Assembly: GCA_964569055.1 (NCBI GenBank)
Contig: CAZMSZ010000213.1
Span: forward strand, 1-12,707
Length of the DNA stretch: 12,707 nucleotides
Reading direction: 5' to 3'
Origin: JAWLGW01 sp964569055
Lineage (GTDB): Bacteria; Planctomycetota; J058
Part shown: positions 1 through 9,509 of the stretch, in pieces
How positions within the stretch are numbered: the first letter of the stretch is position 1
Layout of the letters: each line of letters opens with the position of its first letter
Translations under genes and position numbers: made by a program
The notes under the pieces: generated by a model
The model's database searches: none
Seen by the model: only the letters and a program-made list of their open reading frames with translations
What the model was told of the DNA's origin: nothing

Positions 1-2835
1 CTACTCGACGAGCGCGCCCGCGGCGGAGTAGGCGCCCTCGCCCAGCAGGCGCTCCTCGCCGCCCGGACCCGACACCGCTCCGGGCAGGCGCCCGGCGGGG
101 CGCAGCCCAGGCAGCGGTTCGCCGACGTGACGACGAAACGCCGGGGCGGTCCACAGCGCGGCGAAGTCGGCCGAGCCGCGCAGCTCGGCGCGCGCGTCGG
201 CGTCGAGGGCGGGCAGCGCCGCCTCGAGCAGCGCGACCGCGCGGTCGGTCTCCTCGCGCAGCGCGAGCAGGCGGAGCAGCGCCAGCGCGCCGCGCGAGCT
301 GGTCGGCTCGGCGCGGCGCGCGGTCTCGAGCCGGGAGAGCGCGGCTCGCACCTGCCCCTCGCGCAGGAGCACGCGCGCCGCGCCGACGAGCGGCTCGGCG
401 CGGGCGGGCGCGCGCTCGGCCGCGGCGGCGAAGTGCTCGCGCGCCGCCTCCGGCTCGCCCATTTGCTCGGCGAGCACGCCGGCGGCGAGCGCGGCGCGAT
501 ACGACCACGGCGCGCGCTGCCCCGCCCAGGCGGCGCTGGTCTGGGCGCCTTCCAGGTCGCCCTCGGCCTCGAGCAGGCGCGCGCGGAGCAGGTAGACCTC
601 GCTCAGCAGCGCGTCGTCGAGCCGATCGACCTCGCGGCGCCGCGCCACCTCCATGCAGCCGCGCGCCCGCTCGCCGCTCGGCGCGTTCGGGTCCACCAGC
701 TCGGGGTACCTCGCCGCCAGCCAGCCGGGCCGCGCCTCGTCGGCGGCCGCGGGGTCGCCCGCGGCGAGGAGCGCGCGCACCAGCGCGCCGTGGGCGCGCG
801 CGAGCCCCGGCGCGCGCTCGAGGGCGGCCCGCGCCGCGCTCGCGGCCGGCGCCGCGCGACGCGCCGCGAGGTGCGCCTCGGCCAGACCCGCCAGCGGCTC
901 GCCCGCCTCGGGGCGGGCGCGCGAGGCCGCCGTGAACGCGCGCGCCGCGTCGTCCGCCCGCCCCGCGCCGAGCAGCGCGTCGCCCAGCACGAGCCCCGCC
1001 TCGAGGGCGTCGGCGCCGTGTTCGAGCGCGGCGCCGGCGTGGGCGGCGGCGTCGTCCGGGCGCGCCGCGGCGAGCGCCAGGCGGGCGGCCGTGAGGGCGC
1101 GCGCGCCGTCGGTCGGCGTGAGCTCGCTCGCCGCGCGCGCGTGGGGGTAGGCGGCGCTCGCCCCGTGGGTCCGCGCGAGCAGCGCCGCGAGCGCGCTACG
1201 GAGCGCGGGGTCGCGCGGCGCCTCGCTCGCCGCGAGCTCGGCCGCGAGCGCCGCCTCGTGCTGGGCGAGCGCCGTCTCGGCGCGGCGCAGCGCCAGCTCC
1301 GCCAGGTGGAGGTGCGGATAGGGGCGCCGCCCGTCGAGGCCGAGCGCGAACCGGAAGGCCTGCTCCGCCTCGCCCGCGCGCTCGAGCGCCAACAGCGCGC
1401 GACCGAGGAGGTCGTGGCCGCGCGCGTCGGTGGGCCGCGCCTGCACCGCCGCGCGCAGGGTGGCCTGCGCCTCGGTCGCGCGCCCGCAGGCGAGCTGCGC
1501 CGCGCCGAGGTCGAGCGCCAGGTCGGGCGGGCCGCTCCCGGGGGCCGCCTCCTCGAGCAGGCGGAGCGCGTCCTCGAACCGCCCGTTGAGGAGCGCGATC
1601 CGCCCGCACAGCGCGAGGTCGCCCGGCGCGGGCTCGCGCCCGGGCGCGATCAGCGGGCGCGAGACCTCGAGCGCGTCGGCGGCGCGGCCGCGCTCCAGGA
1701 GAGCGCGGGCCAGGCGCCGCCGCGGCTCGAGCTCGGCGGGCTGGGCCTGCGCGGCCTGCTCCAGCGCGCGCAGGGCGAGGTCGGCCTGCCCGAGCGCCTC
1801 GTGGGCGGCGGCGAGGTCGACGAGCGCGCCCGCGTCGGCGGGGTCGAGCTCGCAGGCCCGCCGCAGCGCCACGGCCGCCTCCTCGGCGCGTCCCATGTCG
1901 AGCAGCAGCTCGCCGCGCGCCGCGAGCAGCGCCGGCGTGCCGAGCCGGTCGCAGGCCCGGGTGAGCGTCTCGAGCGCGCCGTCCCGCTCGCCCGCCGCCG
2001 TCAGCGCGCGCGCCAGCCACAGGCGCGGCTCCTCGCTGCCAGGGTCGCGCTGGACCGCGGCCCCGAACGCGCGCGCCGCGGTTGGGGCCTCACCGGTGGC
2101 CAGGAGCGTGCGGCCCATCCAGAAGTGCGCCAGGGCGGGCCCGTCGTCGCGCTCGAGGCTGGCGCGTAGCGCCGCGCGCGCCTCGCTCAGCGCGTTCGCC
2201 TCGAAGTGCGCCACACCGAGCCAGGCGTGCGCCTCGGCCTCGTCCGGAGCGCGGCGCACGGCCTCGGCGAACGCTTCGGCCGCGGCCGCGGCCTGCCTGG
2301 CCTCGAGCAGCGCGCGGCCGAGCTCGAGCGCGGGCGCGGCGCCCTGGGTGTCGAGCTCGCACAGACGGCGGAGCGGGGCGGCCGCCTCGCCGGGCTGGCC
2401 CGCGGCGCGCAGCGCGCGCCCGAGCCAGAACAGCACGCCCGGGTCGTCGGCGGCGAGCCGCTCGGCGGCGCGCAGCGCGGCCACGCCCCGCGTCGGCTCG
2501 CCCGCCTCGAGCAGGGCGCGACCGAGGTAGACGCGCGGCGCGACCTCCCGCGGGGTGGCGCGCACGGCCGCCTCGAGCGCCTCGGCCGCCGCCGCCGCCT
2601 CGCCGCTGGCGAGCCGGGCCCGGCCGAGCCACAGCAGCGCGCTGGCCCGGCGGGAGGAGCCCTCGGGCTCGGCGGCCACGACCTCGGCGTAGCGCTCCGC
2701 CGCGCGCGCGTAGTCCTTCGCGCGATACGCGCGGTGACCCTGCTCGAGCAGGTCGCGCGGCTCCTGCGCGGCGGCGGCGCTCGCGACCACCAGCGGCCCG
2801 AGGATCGCGGCCGCGATGCCGTAGGGGCGCGTCAC
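1..2835 (-). CDS. Exported tetratricopeptide-repeat (TPR) protein, 944 aa
   Basis: Almost the whole protein is a TPR superhelix, a scaffold for protein-protein contacts. After a signal peptide (residues 1-23, hydrophobic core IAAAILGPLVV, likely cleavage AAA|QEP) come roughly 22-24 degenerate 34-residue units with the usual pattern (for example LGRALLEAGEPTRGVAALRAA, then a Pro-containing turn), ending near residue 880. A less regular insert around residues 700-760 (includes LDDALLSEVYLLRARLLEAE) breaks the array. The tail after about 880 is not TPR-like. The signal peptide places it outside the cytoplasm or in the envelope. The GTG start at 2835-2833 overlaps the upstream TGA (GTGA), with GGAGG four bases before it, so it is translationally coupled to the gene in front. 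The TAG stop is at 1-3, so the gene is complete. The partner and biological process are unknown. Repetition and extreme Ala/Arg/Glu content make any finer family call unsafe. Confidence 0.9.
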   Translation of the reverse strand: MTRPYGIAAAILGPLVVASAAAAQEPRDLLEQGHRAYRAKDYARAAERYAEVVAAEPEGSSRRASALLWLGRARLASGEAAAAAEALEAAVRATPREVAPRVYLGRALLEAGEPTRGVAALRAAERLAADDPGVLFWLGRALRAAGQPGEAAAPLRRLCELDTQGAAPALELGRALLEARQAAAAAEAFAEAVRRAPDEAEAHAWLGVAHFEANALSEARAALRASLERDDGPALAHFWMGRTLLATGEAPTAARAFGAAVQRDPGSEEPRLWLARALTAAGERDGALETLTRACDRLGTPALLAARGELLLDMGRAEEAAVALRRACELDPADAGALVDLAAAHEALGQADLALRALEQAAQAQPAELEPRRRLARALLERGRAADALEVSRPLIAPGREPAPGDLALCGRIALLNGRFEDALRLLEEAAPGSGPPDLALDLGAAQLACGRATEAQATLRAAVQARPTDARGHDLLGRALLALERAGEAEQAFRFALGLDGRRPYPHLHLAELALRRAETALAQHEAALAAELAASEAPRDPALRSALAALLARTHGASAAYPHARAASELTPTDGARALTAARLALAAARPDDAAAHAGAALEHGADALEAGLVLGDALLGAGRADDAARAFTAASRARPEAGEPLAGLAEAHLAARRAAPAASAARAALERAPGLARAHGALVRALLAAGDPAAADEARPGWLAARYPELVDPNAPSGERARGCMEVARRREVDRLDDALLSEVYLLRARLLEAEGDLEGAQTSAAWAGQRAPWSYRAALAAGVLAEQMGEPEAAREHFAAAAERAPARAEPLVGAARVLLREGQVRAALSRLETARRAEPTSSRGALALLRLLALREETDRAVALLEAALPALDADARAELRGSADFAALWTAPAFRRHVGEPLPGLRPAGRLPGAVSGPGGEERLLGEGAYSAAGALVE

Positions 2836-3550
2836 TCGACCTCCAGGGGGAGGGCGTGCGCGCCCCGGACCGACCCGGCCAGGACCTCGATCCACAGCAC
2901 GTAGCGGCCGCGCGGCAGGTCCGGCGGGAGGGTGAGCGTGCGCGTGAACGCGAACGCGCCGGCCTCGCCTCCGCCGGTCCGCTGAGCGCCGCCCACGCCC
3001 TCGGCCGGCGCGCCGGTGTCGTCGGTCAGCCGCCAGGTCACGCGCCGCGCCGGTCCGGCCGCGGCGCCCCGCACCTCGTACTCGACCCGCAAGGAGGCGC
3101 GGGCGCCCGGCTCGAGCGCGCCCGTGCTGATCGGGGCGAGGCGGACACGTCGGACCCACAGATCGGGGGGCGCGACCTCGAGCGCGGCCTGGCGGGTCAG
3201 GGGCGCGTGCCCGGGCACGTCGATCGTCAGCTCGACGCGGTAGCGACCGGCCGGCAGATCCTCGGGGACGCGGCCCTCGACGAAGGCGGTCCGCTGCCCC
3301 GCGGGCGCCGCCGCCACGTCGGAGCGCGTGAACGCCGGCACGGCCTGGCCGGCCTCGTCGAGCAGCCGCCAGCGCAGCTCGCGTCGCTCGACCGCGCGCT
3401 CGAACGCGATCGCGGCGCGGAACGCGAACCGGTCGCCGGGCGCGAGCCGCGTGCGCGGCCGGGTCGCGAAGCGGTTCGAGGCGGGGTAGAGCGCCTCGAT
3501 CGCCGCCGGCGCGGGCGGGAGCACCGGCTCGGCGCGCGCGGCGGGCGCGA
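2832..3550 (-). CDS. C-terminal part of a protein with two tandem beta-sandwich-like repeats, 5' end in the assembly gap
   Basis: An open frame runs from the gap edge to TGA at 2834-2832, giving 239 visible residues. After a Pro/Ala-rich linker (APAARAEPVLPPAPAA) there are two similar blocks, each running from a strand like 'LRWRLLDEAG' or 'VTWRLTDDTG' to 'DLPAGRYRVELTIDVPG' or 'DLPRGRYVLWIEVLAG'. They read as duplicated Ig/FN3-like all-beta domains of the kind found outside the membrane. The only possible internal start nearby is a GTG at 3524, which has no ribosome site and falls inside the linker. I therefore infer that this is the end of the gene beginning at 4620. The 100-N filler puts the two halves in different frames, but the true gap length is unknown. 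Its stop overlaps the GTG start of the TPR gene. I do not recognise a named family for the repeats. Confidence 0.8.
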
Positions 3551-3650
3551 NNNNNNNNNNNNNNNNNNNNNNNNNNNNNNNNNNNNNNNNNNNNNNNNNN
3601 NNNNNNNNNNNNNNNNNNNNNNNNNNNNNNNNNNNNNNNNNNNNNNNNNN
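3551..3650. other. Assembly gap (100 N)
   Basis: Exactly 100 unknown bases, the conventional filler for a scaffold join of unmeasured size. Coding sequence on the minus strand enters and leaves it in different frames. The apparent 1539-residue frame that reads through it is therefore an artefact. Confidence 0.98.
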
Positions 3651-4620
3651 CGCCGGGTTCGCCGGTCACCGCGGCGACCGCGGTCGGGGCCTCCGGGCGC
3701 GCGGTCGGCGCGAGCCCGGCGGCGCGCTCGGCCGCCGCGAGGGCGGGGCCGAGGTCGGCCTGGATCAGGGCCAACCGGGCGTCGGTTCGTCGCACCAGCT
3801 GCACGAGCCGCGGGTGCCGCAGGACCTGCCCGAGGTCGCCGAGGTCGAGCAGCCGCGCGAGGCCCTCCTCCTCGAGGGCGGCCGCCAGCGCCGGCTGCGC
3901 GAACAGGGCGCGGATCTCGGGCGTTCGTCGGGCGGCGGCCACGGCCTCGGGTCCGGCGTGGTCGAGGACTCGCGCGGCGCGGGCCAGCCGCTGCAGGTTG
4001 CGGGCCAGAGCCAGGTGCGGGGCCCGGTCGAGCACCGGGAGGACGTGGGCGCGGAACGCCGTCTCGAGCTGGCTGCGCGGCCCCCGGTCCTGCGCGCCGC
4101 GGGTGGCCGCGAACGGCTCGTCCATGACGAGGGCATGAGCCCACCCGGCGCTGACGCCCACCACGCTCGCGGCCGCGAGCGCGAACAGCACGCCGAGCGC
4201 GCGGCTCGGCCCGCGCACCCGCTCGTCGGGCAGCTCCGCGAGCATGCGCGTCCGCGTCGCCTCCCACCACGTCTCGCCGTCGAGGTCGGCCGCGGGCTGG
4301 TGGGCCACCGCCTCGCGCCGGCGCAGCGCGTGCGCCGTGGCGCTGCGCGACAGCGAGGAGAGCCCGAGACGCACCGCGCCCGTCACGCCCACGCCGAGCC
4401 CGATCGCCGTGGCCGAGAGCGCCGGGAGGAGCGGGATCCCGGCGGCGTCGGCCAGCAGCGCGCCCGTCAGCGGATAGAGCGCGTACGCCACCAGCGCGCC
4501 CACGAACAACGACGCGAGCCACCACAGCGGCGAGCGCGAGCCCCGCGCGCCGCCCCACACGGCGCACGCGAGCAGCGCGCCTGCCGCGACGAGGTCGACG
4601 CCGGCGAGCGTGATCGTCAT
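3651..4620 (-). CDS. CvpA-like integral membrane protein, N-terminal part, 3' end in the assembly gap
   Basis: The visible 323 residues begin with a CvpA-like arrangement: VDLVAAGALLACAVWGGARG, then TM2 at about 31-53 and TM3 at about 62-84. A basic cytoplasmic stretch follows (SRSATAHALRRREAV), and TM4 lies at about 140-163. CvpA (colicin V production) proteins are four-helix inner-membrane proteins with envelope-related roles. After TM4 comes a long soluble, mostly helical, Ala/Leu/Arg-rich region (about 165-305) that the short classical CvpA lacks, then a Pro/Ala linker leading into the gap. The start is ATG at 4620-4618 with GAGG five bases upstream. Together with the segment at 2832-3550 it probably forms one membrane-anchored protein with an extracytoplasmic beta-sandwich end, followed directly by the exported TPR protein. 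That would make an envelope-complex operon. The CvpA assignment rests on topology and the N-terminal pattern, so it is moderate. Confidence 0.75.
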
Positions 4621-4670
4621 CGTCGCCTCACTCGCCGGACCACGCGCTCCGCGCGGCTCCGGCCGTGGGC

Positions 4671-4699
4671 ATCTTAGCGAGGTCGCCGCGTACGTTCAG
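4671..4699 (-). promoter_or_regulatory. Possible sigma70-type promoter for the CvpA-like/TPR operon
   Basis: Read on the minus strand, CTGAAC (4699-4694) and TAAGAT (4676-4671) are 17 bp apart and lie about 50 bp before the ATG at 4620. The -10 matches four of six consensus positions and the -35 is weak. The TAAGAT hexamer stands out in GC-rich surroundings. No other candidate in this interval is better. Confidence 0.35.
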
Positions 4700-4721
4700 G
4701 GTCGCTCGGGCCCGGCGCGCC

Positions 4722-4735
4722 GCCAGGATCCTGGC
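4722..4735. promoter_or_regulatory. Perfect 14-bp palindrome in a divergent promoter region
   Basis: GCCAGGATCCTGGC is its own reverse complement. It sits midway between the two divergent promoter candidates: 22 bp from the minus-strand -35 and 21 bp from the plus-strand -35. A dimeric regulator bound here could act on both the CvpA-like/TPR operon and the lipoprotein/kinase operon. Function is inferred only from symmetry and position. Confidence 0.4.
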
Positions 4736-4744
4736 ACCGCGGAG

Positions 4745-4779
4745 GCCAAGGGTCGCTTGGCGCATGCACCGCAGCGGTG
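4745..4779. promoter_or_regulatory. Two further dyads overlapping the lipoprotein/kinase promoter
   Basis: GCCAAG-ggtcg-CTTGGC (4745-4761) covers the putative -35. CACCGC-a-GCGGTG (4767-4779) lies wholly in the spacer between -35 and -10. Six-base arms are not rare in GC-rich DNA, but the placement inside the promoter is what an operator would show. Confidence 0.35.
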
Positions 4780-4786
4780 TTAGGGT
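4757..4786 (+). promoter_or_regulatory. Putative extended -10 promoter for the lipoprotein/kinase genes
   Basis: TTGGCG (4757-4762), an 18-bp spacer and TAGGGT (4781-4786), with TGT directly before the -10 (extended -10 TGn). Transcription would start near 4793 and leave about 20 nt of leader holding AGGAGG (4799-4804) before the ATG at 4813. Matches are partial. Confidence 0.4.
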
Positions 4787-4812
4787 GATCGCCGACCAGG
4801 AGGACACCGCTC

Positions 4813-5208
4813 ATGACGACGCTCCGCGCCGCGGCGGCGCTGTTCGCGCTCGCGCTCCTCTCGGGGTGCGCCGAGACGCGCCTCGTCACCTGCCACGTCG
4901 AGACGACCCCGACCTCGGCCGAGGTGTGGATCTCCGGCGGCAAGGAGGGCAAGCTCGAGCAGCGCGACTCGACCCCCTGCGACCTCCTGTTCAAGGAGCC
5001 GGGCGAGTACGAGGTCCACCTCAAGAAGCCAGGCTACATGTCGGTCATGCGTCGGGTGACGGTCCTCGAGGGTCCCGACGCCAAGGGCAACGAGGGCCTC
5101 AAGGCCCTCCCCGAGAGCATGACGGTCACGCTCGACCCCGTGGAGGGCGACCCCGAGCCGGCCGCCGCCGGGAGCGAGGAGCCCGCGCCCTACTACTACG
5201 GCGACTGA
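4813..5208 (+). CDS. PEGA-like lipoprotein, 131 aa
   Basis: A small secreted lipoprotein. The signal peptide MTTLRAAAALFALALLSGC ends in a lipobox (LSGC) with the lipidated cysteine at residue 19. The rest fits a single PEGA-type beta domain: a strand with HVETTPTSAEVWISGG, then TPCDLLFKEPGEYEVHLKKPGY and a closing strand MRRVTVLEG, followed by an acidic tail ending YYYGD. PEGA-type domains are surface or periplasmic beta-sandwiches often found beside, or fused to, Ser/Thr kinases. The ATG start is backed by AGGAGG nine bases upstream. The kinase gene begins 18 bp after the TGA stop, so the two are probably co-transcribed, and the lipoprotein may act with the kinase's extracytoplasmic part. 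The DNA-level GC bias matches its neighbours. The sequence is short and the PEGA call rests on pattern. Confidence 0.85.
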   Translation: MTTLRAAAALFALALLSGCAETRLVTCHVETTPTSAEVWISGGKEGKLEQRDSTPCDLLFKEPGEYEVHLKKPGYMSVMRRVTVLEGPDAKGNEGLKALPESMTVTLDPVEGDPEPAAAGSEEPAPYYYGD

Positions 5209-5226
5209 CCCGCGGGCCGGCACCCG

Positions 5227-7755
<2,529 letters not shown>

Positions 7756-7848
7756 TCCGCAATCGGACCTGCGCGGGCAACTCTTGCTCACGCGTCGGGC
7801 GCCGTGAGACGAGCCGCGCCGCGCAACCCGCTTCGCCTCAGCGACGAG
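7756..7848. other. Intergenic stretch without recognisable gene
   Basis: About 90 bp between the kinase stop and the structured leader of the next gene. It holds a short inverted repeat CTCACG/CGTGAG (7787-7792 and 7803-7808) without a T-tract. I see no convincing promoter. An in-frame GTG at 7804 could extend the next protein by 33 residues, but that extension is Arg/Pro-rich and looks non-coding. Confidence 0.5.
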
Positions 7849-7903
7849 CACCGCCGGGCTCGCGGCCGGCGGTGTGCGTCCTCCCCCCGCCCTGGAGGAC
7901 GCA
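7849..7903 (+). promoter_or_regulatory. Structured 5' leader: two abutting hairpins, the second hiding the ribosome site and start
   Basis: Hairpin 1 pairs CACCGCCGG (7849-7857) with CCGGCGGTG (7866-7874), nine perfect pairs with an 8-nt loop. Hairpin 2 begins at the very next base and pairs TGCGTCCTCC (7875-7884) with GGAGGACGCA (7894-7903), ten perfect pairs with a 9-nt loop. The 3' arm of hairpin 2 contains the GGAGG Shine-Dalgarno and the first base of the ATG. The hairpin-1 stem ends where hairpin 2 starts, so they could stack end to end. This suggests translational control of the 7903 gene, by temperature, ligand, protein, small RNA or an upstream ribosome. The pairing is seen directly; the regulation is inferred. 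Confidence 0.55.
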
Positions 7904-8310
7904 TGAGACACGACCCCGCCGACCTCGACCGCCCGCTCGACCGAATGAAGGAGCGGCTGCTCTCCCACTCCGACCTCGCCGCGCTCGCGGACGAGTTCTT
8001 CACGCTCATGGAGCGCTCACCTCAAATCATGGAGGCGAGCCTGCCGACCGAGCAGCCGCAGGTCCAGGCCGCGCTCGGCCAGATCGCCGCCGAGCTGCTC
8101 GAGGGCCCCGCGCACGTCCTGGCCACGATCCTCCTGCGGTTCGCCAGCAGCCGGTTCGTGCACGGCGCGTTCCTGCTCGACGGGAGACCGGGCACGCTGT
8201 TCTTCTTCGAGGACCTCGGCGTGGGGCTCGCGACCCTGACGTTCGGCCTCGACGGCCAGACGCACGTCGCCCGGTTCACGTGCCTCGCGAGCGACCCGAC
8301 CTGGAGCTGA
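7903..8310 (+). CDS. Conserved-looking hypothetical protein, 135 aa
   Basis: I do not recognise the family. The start is ATG at 7903 with a perfect GGAGG four bases upstream. The product has no signal peptide or transmembrane segment, so it is probably cytoplasmic. Residues 1-80 are helical and charged (LDRMKERLLSHSDLAALADE), with a probable amphipathic run IAAELLEGPAHVLATILLRF. Residues 84-127 look like a beta-rich core (FVHGAFLLDGRPGTLFFFED, then VGLATLTFGLDGQTHVARF). Two short motifs, RFVHG and THVARF, would be natural anchors for a family search. The gene stands alone on its strand: it is separated from the kinase by about 150 bp and is convergent with the citrate synthase. Expression may be limited by the leader hairpin that covers its ribosome site. 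It is a normal coding sequence by composition; function is unknown. Confidence 0.75.
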   Translation: MRHDPADLDRPLDRMKERLLSHSDLAALADEFFTLMERSPQIMEASLPTEQPQVQAALGQIAAELLEGPAHVLATILLRFASSRFVHGAFLLDGRPGTLFFFEDLGVGLATLTFGLDGQTHVARFTCLASDPTWS

Positions 8311-8370
8311 GCCGGTGGCCGGCCGCTAGCGCACGACTGCGTCGTGCAAGATCCCTGCTAGTGGACCGGC
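8311..8370. terminator. Bidirectional terminator-like inverted repeat between convergent genes
   Basis: The core hairpin GCACGAC-tgc-GTCGTGC (8331-8347) has seven perfect pairs and a 3-nt loop. It is flanked by further matching arms: CTAGC (8326-8330) with GCTAG (8357-8361), and GCCGGT (8311-8316) with ACCGGC (8365-8370). The whole is an imperfect inverted repeat centred at about 8340, exactly between the two stop codons. There is no T-tract on either side, so classical intrinsic termination is uncertain. Confidence 0.5.
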
Positions 8371-9437
8371 GAGGGCCCGACGTAGCGGCTGCTCGGGCGG
8401 ATCAGCCGGCCGGTGGCGCGCTGTTCGTTCACGTGCGCCAGCCAGCCCGCGACGCGGGAGGCGGCGAAGGTGGGGGTGAACAGCGCGCGGTCGAGGCCGA
8501 CGGCCTCGAGCAGGACGGCGGTGTAGAACTCCACGTTGGCGGCCAGGCGGCGGCCCGGGCGGCGTTCGTTCAGGAGCGTCGTCGCGGCCTGCTCGACCGC
8601 GCGGGCGAGGGCGAGGCGGTCGCGGCCGATCCCGGCCGCTTCGAGCGCGCGCGCGGCCTGCTCGAGCACGGCGGCCCGCGGGTCGCGCACGCGGTACACG
8701 CGGTGGCCCATGCCCATGATCCGCCGGCCCGCGTCGAGCTCGGCGCGGAGCCAGGGCGCGGCGCCCTCGGGGGTGGCGACGGCGTCGAGCATGTCGAGCA
8801 CGGGGCCGGGCGCGCCGCCGTGGAGGGGGCCCTTGAGCGCGCCGAGCGCGCCCACTACGGCCGAGACCGCGTCGGAGCCGGTGGACGCGATCACGCGCGC
8901 CGTGAAGGTCGAGGCGTTCAGCCCGTGATCGATCACCGTCACGAGGTAGGCGTCGAGGGCCCGCGCCCGCGCCGGCTCGGGCGCGACGCCGCGCACCAGG
9001 CGCAGCAGGTCGGCGGCGTGGCCCAGGGCAGGGTCGGGGGTCAGCGGCTCGAGCCCGGAGCGACGCCGCCACCAGGCCGCGGCGAACACGGCCAGCGCGG
9101 CCACGACCTCGGCGGGCGCGCTCCCCTCGGGGAGGTGCGCCACCGCGGCGCGCAGCGCGTCCATGGGGTGCGCGGCCGCGAGCGCGTCGCCGAGGCCCGC
9201 CAGGCGCGCGTGCGCGGCGACCCGCGCCGCGCCCAGCTCGGCGCGCAGGGCGGGGAGCCCGTCCAGCCGCCCGGACCACAACAGCGCGCACGCCTCCTCG
9301 AAGCTGGCCCGGGCCGCCAGGTCCTCGGCCTCGTAGCCCCGGAGCACCAGCCGCCCCGCCTCGCCGTCCACCAGGCTCAGCGCGGTGTCGGCCGCGACCA
9401 CCCCCTCGAGCCCGCTCGCCGTCACGGTGTCGGTCAT
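8358..9437 (-). CDS. Citrate synthase / methylcitrate synthase family enzyme, 359 aa
   Basis: It would condense oxaloacetate with an acyl-CoA (acetyl-CoA to citrate; propionyl-CoA in the methylcitrate cycle cannot be excluded) in the cytoplasm. Family landmarks appear in order: DHGLNASTF with H171, GPLHGGA with catalytic H206, GMGHRVYRVRDPRA with H245 and R254, NVEFYTAVLLEAVG, SRVAGWLAHVNEQ with R328, and RLIRPSSRYVGP with R347. The position of the usual catalytic aspartate is glutamate (E303). The length fits the short bacterial citrate synthases, not the roughly 430-residue E. coli type. The ATG at 9437-9435 follows GGAGGAG at ideal distance; upstream in-frame codons lie in the promoter. 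It is transcribed divergently from a DNA-binding citrate synthase homologue and converges with the 7903 gene. Which acyl-CoA it prefers cannot be read from the sequence, so I give no gene symbol. Confidence 0.93.
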   Translation of the reverse strand: MTDTVTASGLEGVVAADTALSLVDGEAGRLVLRGYEAEDLAARASFEEACALLWSGRLDGLPALRAELGAARVAAHARLAGLGDALAAAHPMDALRAAVAHLPEGSAPAEVVAALAVFAAAWWRRRSGLEPLTPDPALGHAADLLRLVRGVAPEPARARALDAYLVTVIDHGLNASTFTARVIASTGSDAVSAVVGALGALKGPLHGGAPGPVLDMLDAVATPEGAAPWLRAELDAGRRIMGMGHRVYRVRDPRAAVLEQAARALEAAGIGRDRLALARAVEQAATTLLNERRPGRRLAANVEFYTAVLLEAVGLDRALFTPTFAASRVAGWLAHVNEQRATGRLIRPSSRYVGPSPVH

Positions 9438-9480
9438 GCGATCTCCTCCCGGCGCGCGGATCTCCGCGCCGCCGTGCGTC

Positions 9481-9509
9481 ACCGTAGGGCGGGGTGATAG
9501 ATTGATCAA
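9481..9509 (-). promoter_or_regulatory. Sigma70-like promoter of the citrate synthase gene
   Basis: On the minus strand TTGATC (9509-9504), a 17-bp spacer and TACGGT (9486-9481), with the start of transcription expected near 9475, about 40 nt before the ATG. The -35 matches four of six positions and the -10 three of six. The -35 lies inside the palindromic operator-like island. Confidence 0.5.

Noticed and set aside
127..2169. 680-residue open frame antisense to the TPR gene
   Set aside because: Arg/Gly/Ala-rich translation without domains. It is the mirror of a coding frame with G/C at third positions, and the minus-strand TPR frame has signal peptide, repeats and ribosome site.
2082..4127. 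681-residue plus-strand frame running through the N gap
   Set aside because: Composition is almost pure Arg/Ala/Pro/Gly. It depends on 100 filler N and is a shadow of the minus-strand genes.
1..4620. A single 1539-residue protein
   Set aside because: It is open only because filler N hide the break. Just after the gap the frame reads Arg/Ala-rich noise, while the real coding frame is the one ending at 2832. The TPR gene has its own start and signal peptide.
4707..4722. CGGGCCCG and CGGCGCGCCG palindromes near the 14-bp palindrome
   Set aside because: Pure G/C palindromes of 8-10 bp are common at this base composition. They are not treated as sites.
7787..7808. CTCACG/CGTGAG inverted repeat as a terminator of the kinase operon
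   Set aside because: Only six pairs, a long loop and no T-tract; expected by chance in GC-rich DNA.
7804..7902. N-terminal extension of the 135-aa protein from GTG 7804
   Set aside because: The extra 33 residues are Arg/Pro-rich and would be encoded by the hairpin leader. The ATG at 7903 has a perfect GGAGG at correct spacing.
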